Notes under the pieces: generated by a model
Databases searched by the model: none
What the model was told of the DNA's origin: nothing
Seen by the model: the letters and a program-made list of their open reading frames with translations, nothing else
In this document: positions 25,864 through 35,174 of the stretch, in pieces
Layout: each line of letters opens with the position of its first letter
Position numbering within the stretch: position 1 is the first letter of the stretch
Assembly (NCBI GenBank): GCA_047936785.1
Contig: CP176394.1
Direction: 5' to 3' (one strand)
Length of the DNA: 64,000 nucleotides
From: Acidaminobacterium chupaoyuni
GTDB taxonomy: Bacteria; Bacillota; Clostridia; Oscillospirales; Butyricicoccaceae
Made by a program: the position numbers and the translations under genes

Positions 25864-27717
25864 ATGGATCGTTATGTGGAATTTGCAAAAACACTGGTTC
25901 AACCTTCGGTAAGCGGTTTTTCTTATGCTGTGATGCAGCATCAGAAAACCGTTTGCAAAGGCGCTTTTGGCAGAAATTATGCGAAAACAGAAGATCTTTA
26001 CGGCGTGGGTTCTGTTTCAAAGGTCTATGTCACCGCGGCGGTGATGATGCTTGCCCAGCAGGGAAAACTGTCATTGCAAGAAACAGTATGCAGTTATCTG
26101 CCCCGATTCCGCATGGCCGATCCGCGTTATCGCCGGATAAAAGTCATCGATCTTCTTTGCCATACCAGCGGTTTGCCCGGCACGGCCATGAAAAAATCGT
26201 TCAATAACAGGAAGATCTCTGATTATTATGAAGAGCAATACCGCTATTTTGAAAAAGCAAAGCTAAAAGCCGAACCGGGTGAATTCGCGGTATATTGCAA
26301 TGACGGTTTTACACTGGCGGAAATGATCGTGGCAGAAGTGGCAGGCATGCCCTATGCTGAATTTCTGAAACAAAATATCACCGGGCCCATCGGCGCCCAT
26401 TCTACGGTTTGCGCAAATGAAGATCAGTCAACCTCGCGCGTGATGACGCTGAAAAACCGGTCTCGCGAGATCCTTGCGCTTTCGGGTGCGGGCGGCATTC
26501 AAAGCAATATGGAAGATGTCTGCAAATTCGGCGGCGTGTTTTTGGGCTGGTATCCCGATGTGCTTTCAAAAGAAAGCATTGCGATCATGCAGGCCAGCCA
26601 TGGGCCGACTTTTCTGACCGAGGACACCCATACGCCGCAATATGGCCTGGGCTGGGATTATATCGATTTAAAAATGCGCCATTTTGATTTGAACGGCGTT
26701 TGGGAAAAGGGCGGGACGACCCTTCAGTTCAACACGGCGTTTGTGGTGATGCCGCAATATGATCTTGCCGCCGCCGCATCGGCCACCATGGATCATGGAG
26801 CCAATGTGCTGGAAGCGTTGATGAGAATCGTTTCAGAGTTCCTTTTTGACCGGCACGGCATCAATCTCGCTTCAGACCGTGAGGAAATCCCCCCCTCGCT
26901 GCGTGCGGCATCGGGCATTTATCATGGCGGCTCCCAAGTGATAGAGGTCGAAATGGGGAAACGCGAAATGAAGCTTTCTACATGGGAGGGCAGTGAAAAA
27001 CGCCTGATGCAGGGCGATATTGCTTATCAAAACGGCATTTTCTATGGAAAGCAGGAAGAACGCTTCAGTTTTCAAGCCTGCGGCGAAGAGGTTTATCTTT
27101 TGCGCAATAAGGCGCCCACCGATTTTCAAAGCCCCATGGCGCAAAAATTCGGCAGCCTGCCCCAGATCCCCGAAGGGTGGAAAAGCCGGATCGGGAAACG
27201 CTATCTGGTGGCGAACGCCGATGCCTGCGACCTGTTTATCGGGAACATTATCAACGGGGCTGAGATCACTTTGACCCCCGATCATATGCTTTCTGTTTTG
27301 ATTTTGGGAACAGGAGAAGGGGGCGTTCGCCAGAATATCACTTTTATGCCCGATGGCGATGAAGAAAGCCGCGATATCCTGAAGATCCCCGCCCATGGCG
27401 GCCGCGATCTGGCAACGCCTTTTGCTCGGCGGAAGGATGGAATCGATTATTTGTTTGTGAACACCTATTGGATGAGGGAGGTCAGCTCGCTGCCCCTTTA
27501 TCAAGGTGAGCTTTGCCCCAACAGCGGTTCCAATGCGCTTTATTATGCAGAAAACTTAGAAACCCTGCCCGACCGTTATGGGTATGAACGCCTGATCGTG
27601 ACCGATGAAGAACTGCACTGTGTTTATGACAGCGAAACAGCCGGCGAATTTTGCGGCGTTAAAAAAGGATATATCATGGCGATTGACAAGGAGAATTGCT
27701 TTTCAACCCTTGAATAA
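25864..27717 (+). CDS. Serine hydrolase, class C beta-lactamase family, with long C-terminal extension
   Basis: 617 residues. Beta-lactamase-like domain in the first about 350: Ser50-x-x-Lys53 (GVGSVSKVY), YCN near 143 and KGGTT as the KTG equivalent. No signal peptide was seen, so it is probably cytoplasmic. The C-terminal about 270 residues contain a beta-rich domain resembling neither penicillin-binding nor esterase tails I know. GGAGGG supports ATG 25864 over TTG 25861. Role: esterase, D-aminopeptidase or similar; not a clear resistance gene. Confidence 0.8.
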   Translation: MDRYVEFAKTLVQPSVSGFSYAVMQHQKTVCKGAFGRNYAKTEDLYGVGSVSKVYVTAAVMMLAQQGKLSLQETVCSYLPRFRMADPRYRRIKVIDLLCHTSGLPGTAMKKSFNNRKISDYYEEQYRYFEKAKLKAEPGEFAVYCNDGFTLAEMIVAEVAGMPYAEFLKQNITGPIGAHSTVCANEDQSTSRVMTLKNRSREILALSGAGGIQSNMEDVCKFGGVFLGWYPDVLSKESIAIMQASHGPTFLTEDTHTPQYGLGWDYIDLKMRHFDLNGVWEKGGTTLQFNTAFVVMPQYDLAAAASATMDHGANVLEALMRIVSEFLFDRHGINLASDREEIPPSLRAASGIYHGGSQVIEVEMGKREMKLSTWEGSEKRLMQGDIAYQNGIFYGKQEERFSFQACGEEVYLLRNKAPTDFQSPMAQKFGSLPQIPEGWKSRIGKRYLVANADACDLFIGNIINGAEITLTPDHMLSVLILGTGEGGVRQNITFMPDGDEESRDILKIPAHGGRDLATPFARRKDGIDYLFVNTYWMREVSSLPLYQGELCPNSGSNALYYAENLETLPDRYGYERLIVTDEELHCVYDSETAGEFCGVKKGYIMAIDKENCFSTLE

Positions 27718-27740
27718 TAAGCGTTTTTCGGCATAATCAC

Positions 27741-27768
27741 TTGCTTCGGCGGCAGAAAGGTGTATAAT
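27741..27768 (+). promoter_or_regulatory. CarD-gene promoter
   Basis: TTGCTT (27741-27746), 16-bp spacer, TATAAT (27763-27768). An inverted repeat starts inside the -10 element, so the promoter looks controllable. Confidence 0.7.
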
Positions 27769-27786
27769 AGAATCTAGAGATTCTAT
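27767..27786. repeat. Operator-like inverted repeat at the transcription start
   Basis: ATAGAATCT (27767-27775) and AGATTCTAT (27778-27786) are perfect 9-bp arms around AG. Its position over the expected +1 of the CarD-like gene fits a repressor site. Confidence 0.65.
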
Positions 27787-27849
27787 CAGTTGAACTGGTA
27801 AAAAAGAATAGGAATCGTGGGATCGTTCCACCGGAGGAGGGCAGCAAAG

Positions 27850-28326
27850 ATGTATTTCGTTGGCCAAAAGGTGACGCACCCGATGCATGGTGCGGGCATC
27901 ATCGAAGAAATCGTGGCACGCCGAGAAGACGGGAAAGAGCGCAATTTTTATACGCTCAAGCTCTGTCTTGGCTCATTGGTCTTGATGTTGCCCTGCGAAA
28001 ATTGCGAGCATATCGGTTTGCGGCCGGTGATTTCTTCAGAAGAAGCCCACGATTTTATTGAGCATTTAGATCAGATCGAGCCGCAGGCGGTGGTCAATTG
28101 GAACCAGCGCTACCGCGAAAATATGGATCGGATTAAAAGCGGCGACCTGCTTCAAGTGGCAACGGTCATTCGAACATTGCGCACAAGGGAACACCACAGA
28201 GGGCTTTCCACCGGAGAACGAAAAATGCTTTCCGCCGCCCGAAAAATATTAATTTCAGAATTGATGCTTGCGATGGATGAATCTTATGATACAATAGAGC
28301 ATATGATTGATCAAAAGCTGGCATAA
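27850..28326 (+). CDS. CarD/CdnL-family transcription regulator
   Basis: 158 residues. N-terminal RNA-polymerase-interacting domain (MYFVGQKVTHPMHGAGIIEE) and a helical C-terminal part, the length of CdnL proteins. It should bind the polymerase beta subunit and stabilise open complexes. ATG 27850 follows GGAGGAGG; ATG upstream is rejected. Single gene with promoter and strong terminator. Confidence 0.85.
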   Translation: MYFVGQKVTHPMHGAGIIEEIVARREDGKERNFYTLKLCLGSLVLMLPCENCEHIGLRPVISSEEAHDFIEHLDQIEPQAVVNWNQRYRENMDRIKSGDLLQVATVIRTLRTREHHRGLSTGERKMLSAARKILISELMLAMDESYDTIEHMIDQKLA

Positions 28327-28356
28327 AGAAAGCCTCTTTTCAGAGGCTTTCTTTAT
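28325..28356 (+). terminator. CarD-gene terminator
   Basis: AAAGAAAGCCTCT (28325-28337) and AGAGGCTTTCTTT (28342-28354) form a 13-bp perfect stem with loop TTTC. Confidence 0.92.
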
Positions 28357-28385
28357 CTATAACCTTCGTGAAAAGGGAAAAACAG

Positions 28386-29114
28386 ATGTTTGAATTTTTA
28401 AAAAAGAAAAAAGAGAGCCTGCCTTTTGTTTCGGCTGTTTTGGCGGCCGGCGGCAATTCTTCCCGCATGGGCGGGGTCAACAAGCTGCTGGAACCGCTGG
28501 GCGATCTGCCTGTGATCGCTCATTCTTTGCTTGCGCTGGAAGAAAGCGATTATGTGGAAGAAATCGTGATCGCGGCCGGTCAGCAAAGCCTGATTGAGAT
28601 TTCAGAGATCTGCAGAGAGCTGGGGCTTTCAAAACCTATCCGCCTCATCAATGGCGGAAGAAACCGGGCGGAAAGCGTTTATAAAGCGTTATGCGAATGC
28701 AGCGCCGAAAGCAAATATGCTTTGGTTCAAGACGGTGCGCGCCCGTTTATAACACAGGAATTTATTCGTGACACTTGCGAACAGGCGTTTCTGCATCATT
28801 GCGCCACCGTGGCGGTGCCCGTGAAAGATACCATTAAAATCGCGGAAGACGGTTTGATCAGGCAAACGCCGGATCGAAGCACCCTTTATGCCGTGCAGAC
28901 GCCCCAGGTCACAGATATCGATTTGCTGAAGGGCGCGCTGGTCAAAGCCGCGCAGGAAGGGCTGAACATCACGGATGATTGTTCGGCGGTGGAATATCTG
29001 GGCATTCATCCCGTGATCGTGCCGGGCGGTTATTTCAATATCAAGATCACAACGCCGGAAGATTTGGTGATTGCCGAAGCTTTGCTGGAATATCGCATGA
29101 ACCAAATGGAATAG
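28386..29114 (+). CDS. ispD: 2-C-methyl-D-erythritol 4-phosphate cytidylyltransferase
   Basis: 242 residues. Nucleotide-binding motif [12 protein letters not shown], then VQDGARPFI and PVKDTIK, all conserved in IspD. It makes CDP-methylerythritol in the MEP isoprenoid pathway. ATG 28386 has AAAGGG upstream and is preferred to GTG 28368. ispF follows 17 bp later. Confidence 0.94.
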   Translation: MFEFLKKKKESLPFVSAVLAAGGNSSRMGGVNKLLEPLGDLPVIAHSLLALEESDYVEEIVIAAGQQSLIEISEICRELGLSKPIRLINGGRNRAESVYKALCECSAESKYALVQDGARPFITQEFIRDTCEQAFLHHCATVAVPVKDTIKIAEDGLIRQTPDRSTLYAVQTPQVTDIDLLKGALVKAAQEGLNITDDCSAVEYLGIHPVIVPGGYFNIKITTPEDLVIAEALLEYRMNQME

Positions 29115-29131
29115 AGGAAGAAGAGGAAACT

Positions 29132-29626
29132 ATGAGAGTTGGAAACGGCTATGATGTGCACCGGCTGGTCGAAGGGCGGAAACTGATTCTTTGCGGGGTG
29201 GAGATCCCGTTTGAAAAAGGGCTGCTGGGGCACAGCGATGCGGATGTGGCGGCCCATGCCATTATCGATGCGCTGTTTGGCGCCGCTGGCCTGAACGATA
29301 TCGGCAGCCACTTTCCCGATACAGACGCCCGCTATAAAAATGCGGATAGCATGAAGCTGATGGAGGAAGCCGCCGCTTTGATTCAAAAAGCCGGGTTCCG
29401 CGTGGGGAATGTCGATGCGGTCATCGTGGCGCAGCGGCCGAAGCTTTTGCCCTATTTTTCCAAAATGAAAGAAAATGTGGCAAAGACACTGAATGTTTCT
29501 GAAAGCCAAATCAATATAAAAGGCAAAACCGAAGAAACACTGGGCTTTACAGGCAGGCAGGAGGGCATGAAGGCTTATGCCGTCGCCTTGCTGGAAGAAA
29601 TCGAAAACCGAGGAGAACAAAGATAA
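29132..29626 (+). CDS. ispF: 2-C-methyl-D-erythritol 2,4-cyclodiphosphate synthase
   Basis: 164 residues. Zinc ligands Asp8 and His10 (GNGYDVHRL) and His in [22 protein letters not shown] near the end. Next-but-one MEP-pathway step after IspD. ATG 29132 follows GAGGAAAC; upstream in-frame codons lie inside ispD. Its stop shares a base with the next start (TAATG). Confidence 0.95.
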   Translation: MRVGNGYDVHRLVEGRKLILCGVEIPFEKGLLGHSDADVAAHAIIDALFGAAGLNDIGSHFPDTDARYKNADSMKLMEEAAALIQKAGFRVGNVDAVIVAQRPKLLPYFSKMKENVAKTLNVSESQINIKGKTEETLGFTGRQEGMKAYAVALLEEIENRGEQR

Positions 29627-30279
29627 TGGCATCTTGCTATGGAATGGTGGCCGTTCAAACAGCGCCGGAAATGACGAAAAAAGAAATTGAAGAATGCCTG
29701 CAAACGGCGGCCTTGATGTTGGATGATGAATTCGGCGGATTTTTATCACAAGAAGGCGACAACGCTTTCGACCAACCGAGAATGCTTTGGGAAGAGCTGG
29801 GCGACCTGGTCGCCGTGAGACCATCGGGTTCCAGATGGCTGACGGTATGCGAGCCGATTTCTGAAAACGGCTTCGATGGAGAAACCGGCATCGATATTGC
29901 TCAGATCTATTCTGTGGCGTTTGATGCGCCGTGCATCAGTTTTTCCATCTGTGACAGTGAATATCTCTTCGTTTCTTTCAGCGACCCACAGCGGGATATT
30001 TGCAGCTGGTATATCACCGCCAATGAAGAGACCCTGGCGCAGACAGATGCATCAGAACTGCTCAACAATGAATTTCCGGCCGAGCTTTTGCAGCTGCTGC
30101 CGGAATCTATGATTTTTCTGGGGCACCGCATCTGGAAGCAGCGTTATGAATTTGAAGAAGAGCGCCTGGAAGCTTTGGCCGAACTGCTTCATATTGCAGT
30201 GATCGGCCTGCGTGAGGATTTTTCCGAAAAGGATTGGCCCCATCACGATATCTGGCAATTTGACTTTCAAAATTTTTAA
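29626..30279 (+). CDS. Unknown protein in the ispD-ispF operon
   Basis: 217 residues, acidic, no signal peptide or membrane segment. Conserved-looking patterns include MLWEELGDLVAVRPSG, ICSWYIT and a His-Trp-rich end (WPHHDIWQFDF). I do not recognise a family. It starts on the last base of ispF, so it is translationally coupled and likely made with the MEP enzymes. Function not guessed beyond a cytoplasmic role. Confidence 0.68.
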   Translation: MASCYGMVAVQTAPEMTKKEIEECLQTAALMLDDEFGGFLSQEGDNAFDQPRMLWEELGDLVAVRPSGSRWLTVCEPISENGFDGETGIDIAQIYSVAFDAPCISFSICDSEYLFVSFSDPQRDICSWYITANEETLAQTDASELLNNEFPAELLQLLPESMIFLGHRIWKQRYEFEEERLEALAELLHIAVIGLREDFSEKDWPHHDIWQFDFQNF

Positions 30280-30285
30280 TAAGAG

Positions 30286-30326
30286 AAAAAGCAGCTCCCG
30301 ATTTTTTTCGGGAGCTGCTTTTTTAT
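30286..30326. terminator. Bidirectional terminator between convergent genes
   Basis: AAAAAGCAGCTCCCG pairs with CGGGAGCTGCTTTTTT around ATTTTTT. T tracts exist on both strands, so it can serve the unknown gene and the minus-strand EutH-like gene. Confidence 0.88.
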
Positions 30327-30346
30327 AAAAACGGAAGAACTTTGCT

Positions 30347-31426
30347 TTAAACAACATCGGGATCCGCAGGGGCGGTGAGCATTGCCGCGATAACGGCGCA
30401 AATGCCGCCGCAAAGCTTGGAGATCATATAAATTCGAACGACCTGAGAGGTTTCAAGGCTTGAAACAAAGGCCAGCTGGCCGCCCAGAACAAACGCTCCG
30501 CTTACTGAAAAAGCGGCGTTCATCACTTTTCCGCGGTGATCCATGCGGTCAAACAGCGGCAGCATGGAAACACTGGTGGCGAGGCTGAGCAAAAGCCCCA
30601 CAGCGGAAGAATCGTTGATTTTCAAATGTCTTGCCACCCACCTGATCGGCCGGAGAAAGCGCGTCAGCGCGATATGAGAAAGCACCATCGCGCCGCAAAC
30701 CACCACGGTGATTTTAGCCACCACCACCAGTGATTCGCAAACCAGATTATAAGAAGCGATCTGCCAGCTGGGGATGAATAAGCCGGCCATCACCACACCA
30801 AAAAAAGAAAAACATAAAAACTGGATCACATTGGCGAAGCCCATTAAAATTTTAGTGGTCATTTTTGGCGCCTTTGTCAGCAGAAGATAGAGCAGCACAC
30901 AAATCAACAGAATAGGCAGCCCGTTGCTGAGAAAATCTTTCAGGGGAAGCCCCAGAAGCAAACCGCCGACGATCAGCGAGGCAGGAATGGTGACAATGCC
31001 CAAAATCAAACCGTTCATCATGGCGGAAGCATCCTCTTTTTTGATAGCGGCCATTGAAACCGGCAATACAAAACTGATGGTGCAGCCCAAAGTGGCGGCC
31101 ACCAGCAAACCGGAAAACAGCCCGACCAGGCGGTTGGATGCCATATTCATCGCAATGGTGTAACCGCCCAGATCCGGCGCCAAAAGGCTGCCGATGATCA
31201 AAGAGGGATCAAACGGCAAAACAGCGGAAAGTTTGGCCACGGAATCCGCCTGCTTTTGCACAAGCGTGATGCCCAAACAATAGATGCCCACCAAAGAAAG
31301 GGCCATGCCGCCCATGGTGTGAATGCCGTGATCGAATTCCGCGCCCAACCCTCGTTTGCCGCCTAAAATTTTATCGCATAAGCCGACGGCCGAAAGGATG
31401 AGCATGAAAGCAATAAAAATATTCAT
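30347..31426 (-). CDS. eutH: EutH-family ethanolamine transporter-like protein
   Basis: 359 residues, about ten membrane segments. Alignable by eye to EutH motifs: EFDHGIHTMGGMALSLVG, LLAPDLGGYTIAM, GLILGIVTIPASLIVGGLL and FDRMDHRGKVMNAAFSVSG. EutH mediates diffusion or uptake of ethanolamine. No other eut gene is in the window; the neighbour is an aminopeptidase gene, 9 bp upstream on the same strand. Confidence 0.82.
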   Translation of the reverse strand: MNIFIAFMLILSAVGLCDKILGGKRGLGAEFDHGIHTMGGMALSLVGIYCLGITLVQKQADSVAKLSAVLPFDPSLIIGSLLAPDLGGYTIAMNMASNRLVGLFSGLLVAATLGCTISFVLPVSMAAIKKEDASAMMNGLILGIVTIPASLIVGGLLLGLPLKDFLSNGLPILLICVLLYLLLTKAPKMTTKILMGFANVIQFLCFSFFGVVMAGLFIPSWQIASYNLVCESLVVVAKITVVVCGAMVLSHIALTRFLRPIRWVARHLKINDSSAVGLLLSLATSVSMLPLFDRMDHRGKVMNAAFSVSGAFVLGGQLAFVSSLETSQVVRIYMISKLCGGICAVIAAMLTAPADPDVV

Positions 31427-31435
31427 CGTGAAAAG

Positions 31436-33226
31436 TTATTTGCCGATGGGTGCCGTTTTGCTTTTCAGCCACTGGCATTCCTCCTGATTCAGCATAGGAG
31501 AAAGTTCGCGATATACTTTTTCATGATATGCGTTCAGACTGTCGATTTGCTCCTGACCTAATAATTCAGGTAAAACAGGCGTTACATCGATGGGGCAGAA
31601 GGTGACGGCATCAAAACCGTAAAAACGGCCGTAAGCGGTTTCCATGCGTTCAACGCAAAGCAGTTCGTTTTCGATGCGGATGCCGACGCGGCCTTCTTCA
31701 TAAATACCGGGTTCATCGGTCACCAGCATACCGGGAACGAAAGGCACGGTGTTTGTTACGCGCATGCTGTGGGGGCCTTCGTGGATAGCGCCGAAAAAGC
31801 CGACCCCATGGCCTGTGCCGCAGCGGTAATCGATGCCATGGGCCCAAACCGCGCTGCGCGCCAGAATATCAAGGTTGGCGCCGGAACAGCCTTCCATGAA
31901 AACAGCCTGGTTCAAAGAAAGGTTGCTGCGCAGAACATAAGTATAGAATTCTTTTTCTTCCTGTGTCAGATCACCCAGCGCATAAGTTCTGGTGATATCG
32001 GTGGTGCCGTCTAAATAATGCGCGCCGCTGTCCACCAAAAGGAAACCGTGAGGTTCCAGCACTGCGTGGTTTTCTTTTGTGGGGCTGTAGTGCATCATGG
32101 CAGCATTGCCGCCATAAGCCGCAATGGTAGAGAAGCTTTCGCCCATGCACTTGGGCTGTTCAAAGCGATATTTTTTCAGCATTTCGCCGATATCCAGCTC
32201 AGAGATCGTTTCGCCCTTTGCCATTCTGCGCTCGAGTTCCATTTGAAAACGCACCATGGCGCATCCGTCTTTTTTATGGGCATAGATCAGGTTTTCAATC
32301 TCCACGGGGTTCTTAACGGCTTTCAGCGCGTTGACAAGATCCGCGCCGGGAATCATCTCAAAATGGGGGTTGCGGTCAAGCGCGGAATAAAGCGCATAAG
32401 TCAGCTGAGCATCATCCGCATAGATTTTTTCGTCTTCGGAATATTGTTTTAAATAAGAAAGGAAAGAATCATAAGGTTCAACGGAAACGCCTTCTGATGC
32501 CAGCGCATCTTTCAGCGGGGCTTCCAAGCGGGCAGGGTCCACAAAGAAAACCGCTTTTGAAGCCGAAATGAAGCAATAGCCCAAAACGAAGGGGTTATAT
32601 TTCACATCGGCCGCGCGCAGATTCAAAAGCCAGGCAACCGCGGGCAGGCCTGTGACAAGTGTGGCAGTGGCTTTATTTTCACGAAGCTTTTCACGCAGCA
32701 CTTCAATTTTTTGTTTTGCAGATTGGCCGGCATAAGCAAGATCATGCTGAAAGACCGGTGTGCAGGGGATTGCGGGGCGATCGGGCCACAGAGCGGAAGT
32801 CAGATCTACATCGCGGATCTGAATCTGCTTTTCGGCAAATTGCTTGTTCAGTTCATGAATCAGAGAAGCGGGGGCGACCATTCCATCAAGCCCTAAAGTT
32901 TGGTTGGCGGAAAGGTGGTCTTTCAAAAACTGCTTGACGGTAGGCACATTTTTTTCGCCCATGCGGTAAAGAACGATCTCGCTGCCGCTCAACTGGCGTT
33001 CAGCCTGAATAAAATAGCGGCCGTCTGTCCATAAACCGCTTTCTTCCTGTGTGATGATCAAAGTTCCCGCAGAGCCGGTAAAGCCCGAAAAATAGGCACG
33101 CGTTCTCCAGTGGTCGGGCAGATATTCGCTCATATGCGGGTCGGAAGACGGGATCAAATACGCTTGTATGTCTGCCAGCTTCATTGCCTGGCGCAAAGCA
33201 TCCAGTTTTTCATTTGTTGTTTGCAC
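31436..33226 (-). CDS. pepP: Xaa-Pro aminopeptidase (M24)
   Basis: 596 residues from the GTG at 33226, which has GAAGGA 6 bases before it; longer ATG starts at 33247/33244 lack one. Metal-binding residues of the M24 pita-bread domain are in VDSGAHYLDGTTDITRTY, CGTGHGVGFFG, TDEPGIYEEG and IENELL. It removes an N-terminal residue before proline and ends with a short C-terminal domain, as in the long eukaryote-like PepP form found in Clostridia. Cytoplasmic. Confidence 0.92.
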   Translation of the reverse strand: MQTTNEKLDALRQAMKLADIQAYLIPSSDPHMSEYLPDHWRTRAYFSGFTGSAGTLIITQEESGLWTDGRYFIQAERQLSGSEIVLYRMGEKNVPTVKQFLKDHLSANQTLGLDGMVAPASLIHELNKQFAEKQIQIRDVDLTSALWPDRPAIPCTPVFQHDLAYAGQSAKQKIEVLREKLRENKATATLVTGLPAVAWLLNLRAADVKYNPFVLGYCFISASKAVFFVDPARLEAPLKDALASEGVSVEPYDSFLSYLKQYSEDEKIYADDAQLTYALYSALDRNPHFEMIPGADLVNALKAVKNPVEIENLIYAHKKDGCAMVRFQMELERRMAKGETISELDIGEMLKKYRFEQPKCMGESFSTIAAYGGNAAMMHYSPTKENHAVLEPHGFLLVDSGAHYLDGTTDITRTYALGDLTQEEKEFYTYVLRSNLSLNQAVFMEGCSGANLDILARSAVWAHGIDYRCGTGHGVGFFGAIHEGPHSMRVTNTVPFVPGMLVTDEPGIYEEGRVGIRIENELLCVERMETAYGRFYGFDAVTFCPIDVTPVLPELLGQEQIDSLNAYHEKVYRELSPMLNQEECQWLKSKTAPIGK

Positions 33227-33570
33227 ACAAATTCCTTCTTTCATCATTAAATCATTGGCTGATACTTTTAATATGATAGCATTCTTTTAGCCGGTTGAAA
33301 AGGGATATCAGTATAATTTTGTAAAAACTGCGAGAATGAGTAAAAAACGAAAAAATACGGATTTTATCCATAATTTTCATAAAATGGTTATATAAGGAAA
33401 CCACAGACAGAAATAAAAGAAGAAGAGATATGAGTGAAATGTAAAAAAAGGTTGTGATTTATACAATTATTTGGTACACTATTCCTATAGTGGAAAAGTG
33501 CATTTTAATTCTAAATTTGATTACTAAAAAGCACTAAAATGAAGCGGTTGTCATAAGCGGGGTGGTAAAA
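33227..33570. other. Divergent intergenic region
   Basis: AT-rich stretch between the aminopeptidase (minus) and the WYL gene (plus). It holds a plus-strand promoter at 33452-33480. No ORF with a ribosome site and no clear structured RNA. Confidence 0.55.
33452..33480 (+). promoter_or_regulatory. SigA-type promoter for the WYL gene
   Basis: TTGTGA (33452-33457), 17-bp spacer, TACACT (33475-33480). Leader about 85 nt. Confidence 0.6.
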
Positions 33571-34542
33571 ATGTTAAAAGAACGGGCAAATACACTTTGT
33601 GTATTGCAGATTTTAAAAGAATATTCCGATGAAAACCATATTGTGCCCATGCGCCAACTGATCGGGAAGATCGAAGAACGCTATCAAAGCAAAATCGATC
33701 GCCGAACGATCTATGCTTCCATTGCGCTGCTTAACGAGATGGGTTATGATATTTCGAATTATGAAGAGAATGGGAAAGGCTATTATTTGCGCAGCCGTGA
33801 GCTGGAGCATGCGGAAATCTGCCTTTTGATCGATTCGCTCTTTTCTTTTGCCGCGGCATCCCCCAAGCAAATCAAAGATCTGGTGCGGAAGCTGCAAAAT
33901 CAACTGAGCAGCTATCAGCGGCGCTCTTACCGCAACATTGCGCTTTTATCTAAAGGGAAAATGTCAAACAGCGAAGAGGTTTTCGACCGAATCGATTTTT
34001 TAGATGACGCGATCACAAAAAGCAAAAAAATCAGCTTTTTCTATTTATCCTATACTTTTGATAAAAGCTTGAAACCCGGCCGTGAAGAGCGCTATGTGGT
34101 GAGCCCTTATGGTATGATTTGTGCTCATGAGCATTATTATTTAATTTGCATGCAGGAAGAAAACCAAGAATTATCCCATTTTAGAATCGATAGAATCAGC
34201 GATTTGAAATGTTTGAGACAGAGCGTATCGGCCCCACCGAGCACGATGGAGCTTTTTAAATATAGCAAAGAAACAGTTTGTATGTATGGCGGCAGCGCGG
34301 AAAGCGTTGTGATCCGATGCGATGATTGCGCTTTAGAGGCTGTTCTGGATCAATTCGGGCTGGATACTCTGATCATGAGGGACAAAGAAAAAAAGACCTT
34401 CGATGCGGTGTTGAAGGCGGCGCCGGAATGGGTGAGAGGTTGGGCCCTTGGGCATCTCCAACATATCGAAGTGGTTTCTCCGCTGTGGCTGCGCAACGAG
34501 ATCATTTCAATGCTCGATAAAAACCCTTACAGAAGAAAATAA
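33571..34542 (+). CDS. WYL-domain transcription regulator
   Basis: 323 residues: N-terminal winged helix (about 1-70; KIDRRTIYASIALLNEMGYDI) and a C-terminal WYL domain (YVVSPYGMICAHEHYYLICM with FRIDRISDL). WYL regulators often sense nucleic acid or metabolite ligands. ATG 33571 follows GGGGTGG. It ends at a strong terminator, so it controls genes in trans or itself. Confidence 0.85.
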   Translation: MLKERANTLCVLQILKEYSDENHIVPMRQLIGKIEERYQSKIDRRTIYASIALLNEMGYDISNYEENGKGYYLRSRELEHAEICLLIDSLFSFAAASPKQIKDLVRKLQNQLSSYQRRSYRNIALLSKGKMSNSEEVFDRIDFLDDAITKSKKISFFYLSYTFDKSLKPGREERYVVSPYGMICAHEHYYLICMQEENQELSHFRIDRISDLKCLRQSVSAPPSTMELFKYSKETVCMYGGSAESVVIRCDDCALEAVLDQFGLDTLIMRDKEKKTFDAVLKAAPEWVRGWALGHLQHIEVVSPLWLRNEIISMLDKNPYRRK

Positions 34543-34573
34543 GATCGATAAACAAAAAATACTGCTGATTTTT

Positions 34574-34621
34574 GGCTTGCGTATCAGAAGAGAATCTTCG
34601 TGATACGCAAGCCTTTTTTAT
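34574..34621 (+). terminator. Long-stem terminator
   Basis: GGCTTGCGTATCA (34574-34586) pairs with TGATACGCAAGCC (34601-34613); inner GAAGA/TCTTC extends the stem. T run follows. Confidence 0.93.
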
Positions 34622-34724
34622 TTTTCAAAAGCAGAAAAAGCACCACATTCTTTAGAAACCTTTAGAAAATATAAAGTTGATATTAAGAAAGCCGCGATAA
34701 GCTATAACAAGTGAGGTGAATAGA

Positions 34725-35174
34725 ATGAAACGCATTCCTGCTTTGGCGTGGTTTTTAATTTTTGTGGCTTGTTTTTCGGCATTTGTTCTCTGCCAGGAAA
34801 TCGTGCTGGCCGATAAGGCTCAGATTCATCAGCAGGATTATTCTACAGATTATGAAGAAATGCGGGCGCTGGATCGCAGCCTTCCCCTCGCAGCCCGGGA
34901 AATCGGCATGGCCGTCGCGGATTTTGAAAAGAAAGAGCTGGTCGGGGGAAAATATTACTATGAAGCCAAAAAAGGGGGGCAGGAGCGTATTCGCCTTGTT
35001 TGCGAAAATGTTTATGAAACACAGGAGCATTCCACTTCGCAGATCACTTTATATCAAATAAAAGGAACTGACGAATCGGTTTATTCCGGACAGCGTGTGA
35101 TTTTGAAAAAATACTCTGTCGATCAGGCGCTTCAGATCCAGCCGACAGAAGAAGGGAAAACTCAAAACAAATGA
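34725..35174 (+). CDS. Membrane-anchored small protein of ABC operon
   Basis: 149 residues. One N-terminal hydrophobic segment (about 6-25), then a charged extracytoplasmic domain with Glu/Lys-rich patches and Tyr motifs (GKYYYEAKKGGQERI). Not recognised. ATG 34725 follows GAGGTG. It ends inside the start of the ATPase gene (ATGA), so it belongs to the MacB-like operon and may be an accessory outside the membrane. Confidence 0.65.
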   Translation: MKRIPALAWFLIFVACFSAFVLCQEIVLADKAQIHQQDYSTDYEEMRALDRSLPLAAREIGMAVADFEKKELVGGKYYYEAKKGGQERIRLVCENVYETQEHSTSQITLYQIKGTDESVYSGQRVILKKYSVDQALQIQPTEEGKTQNK

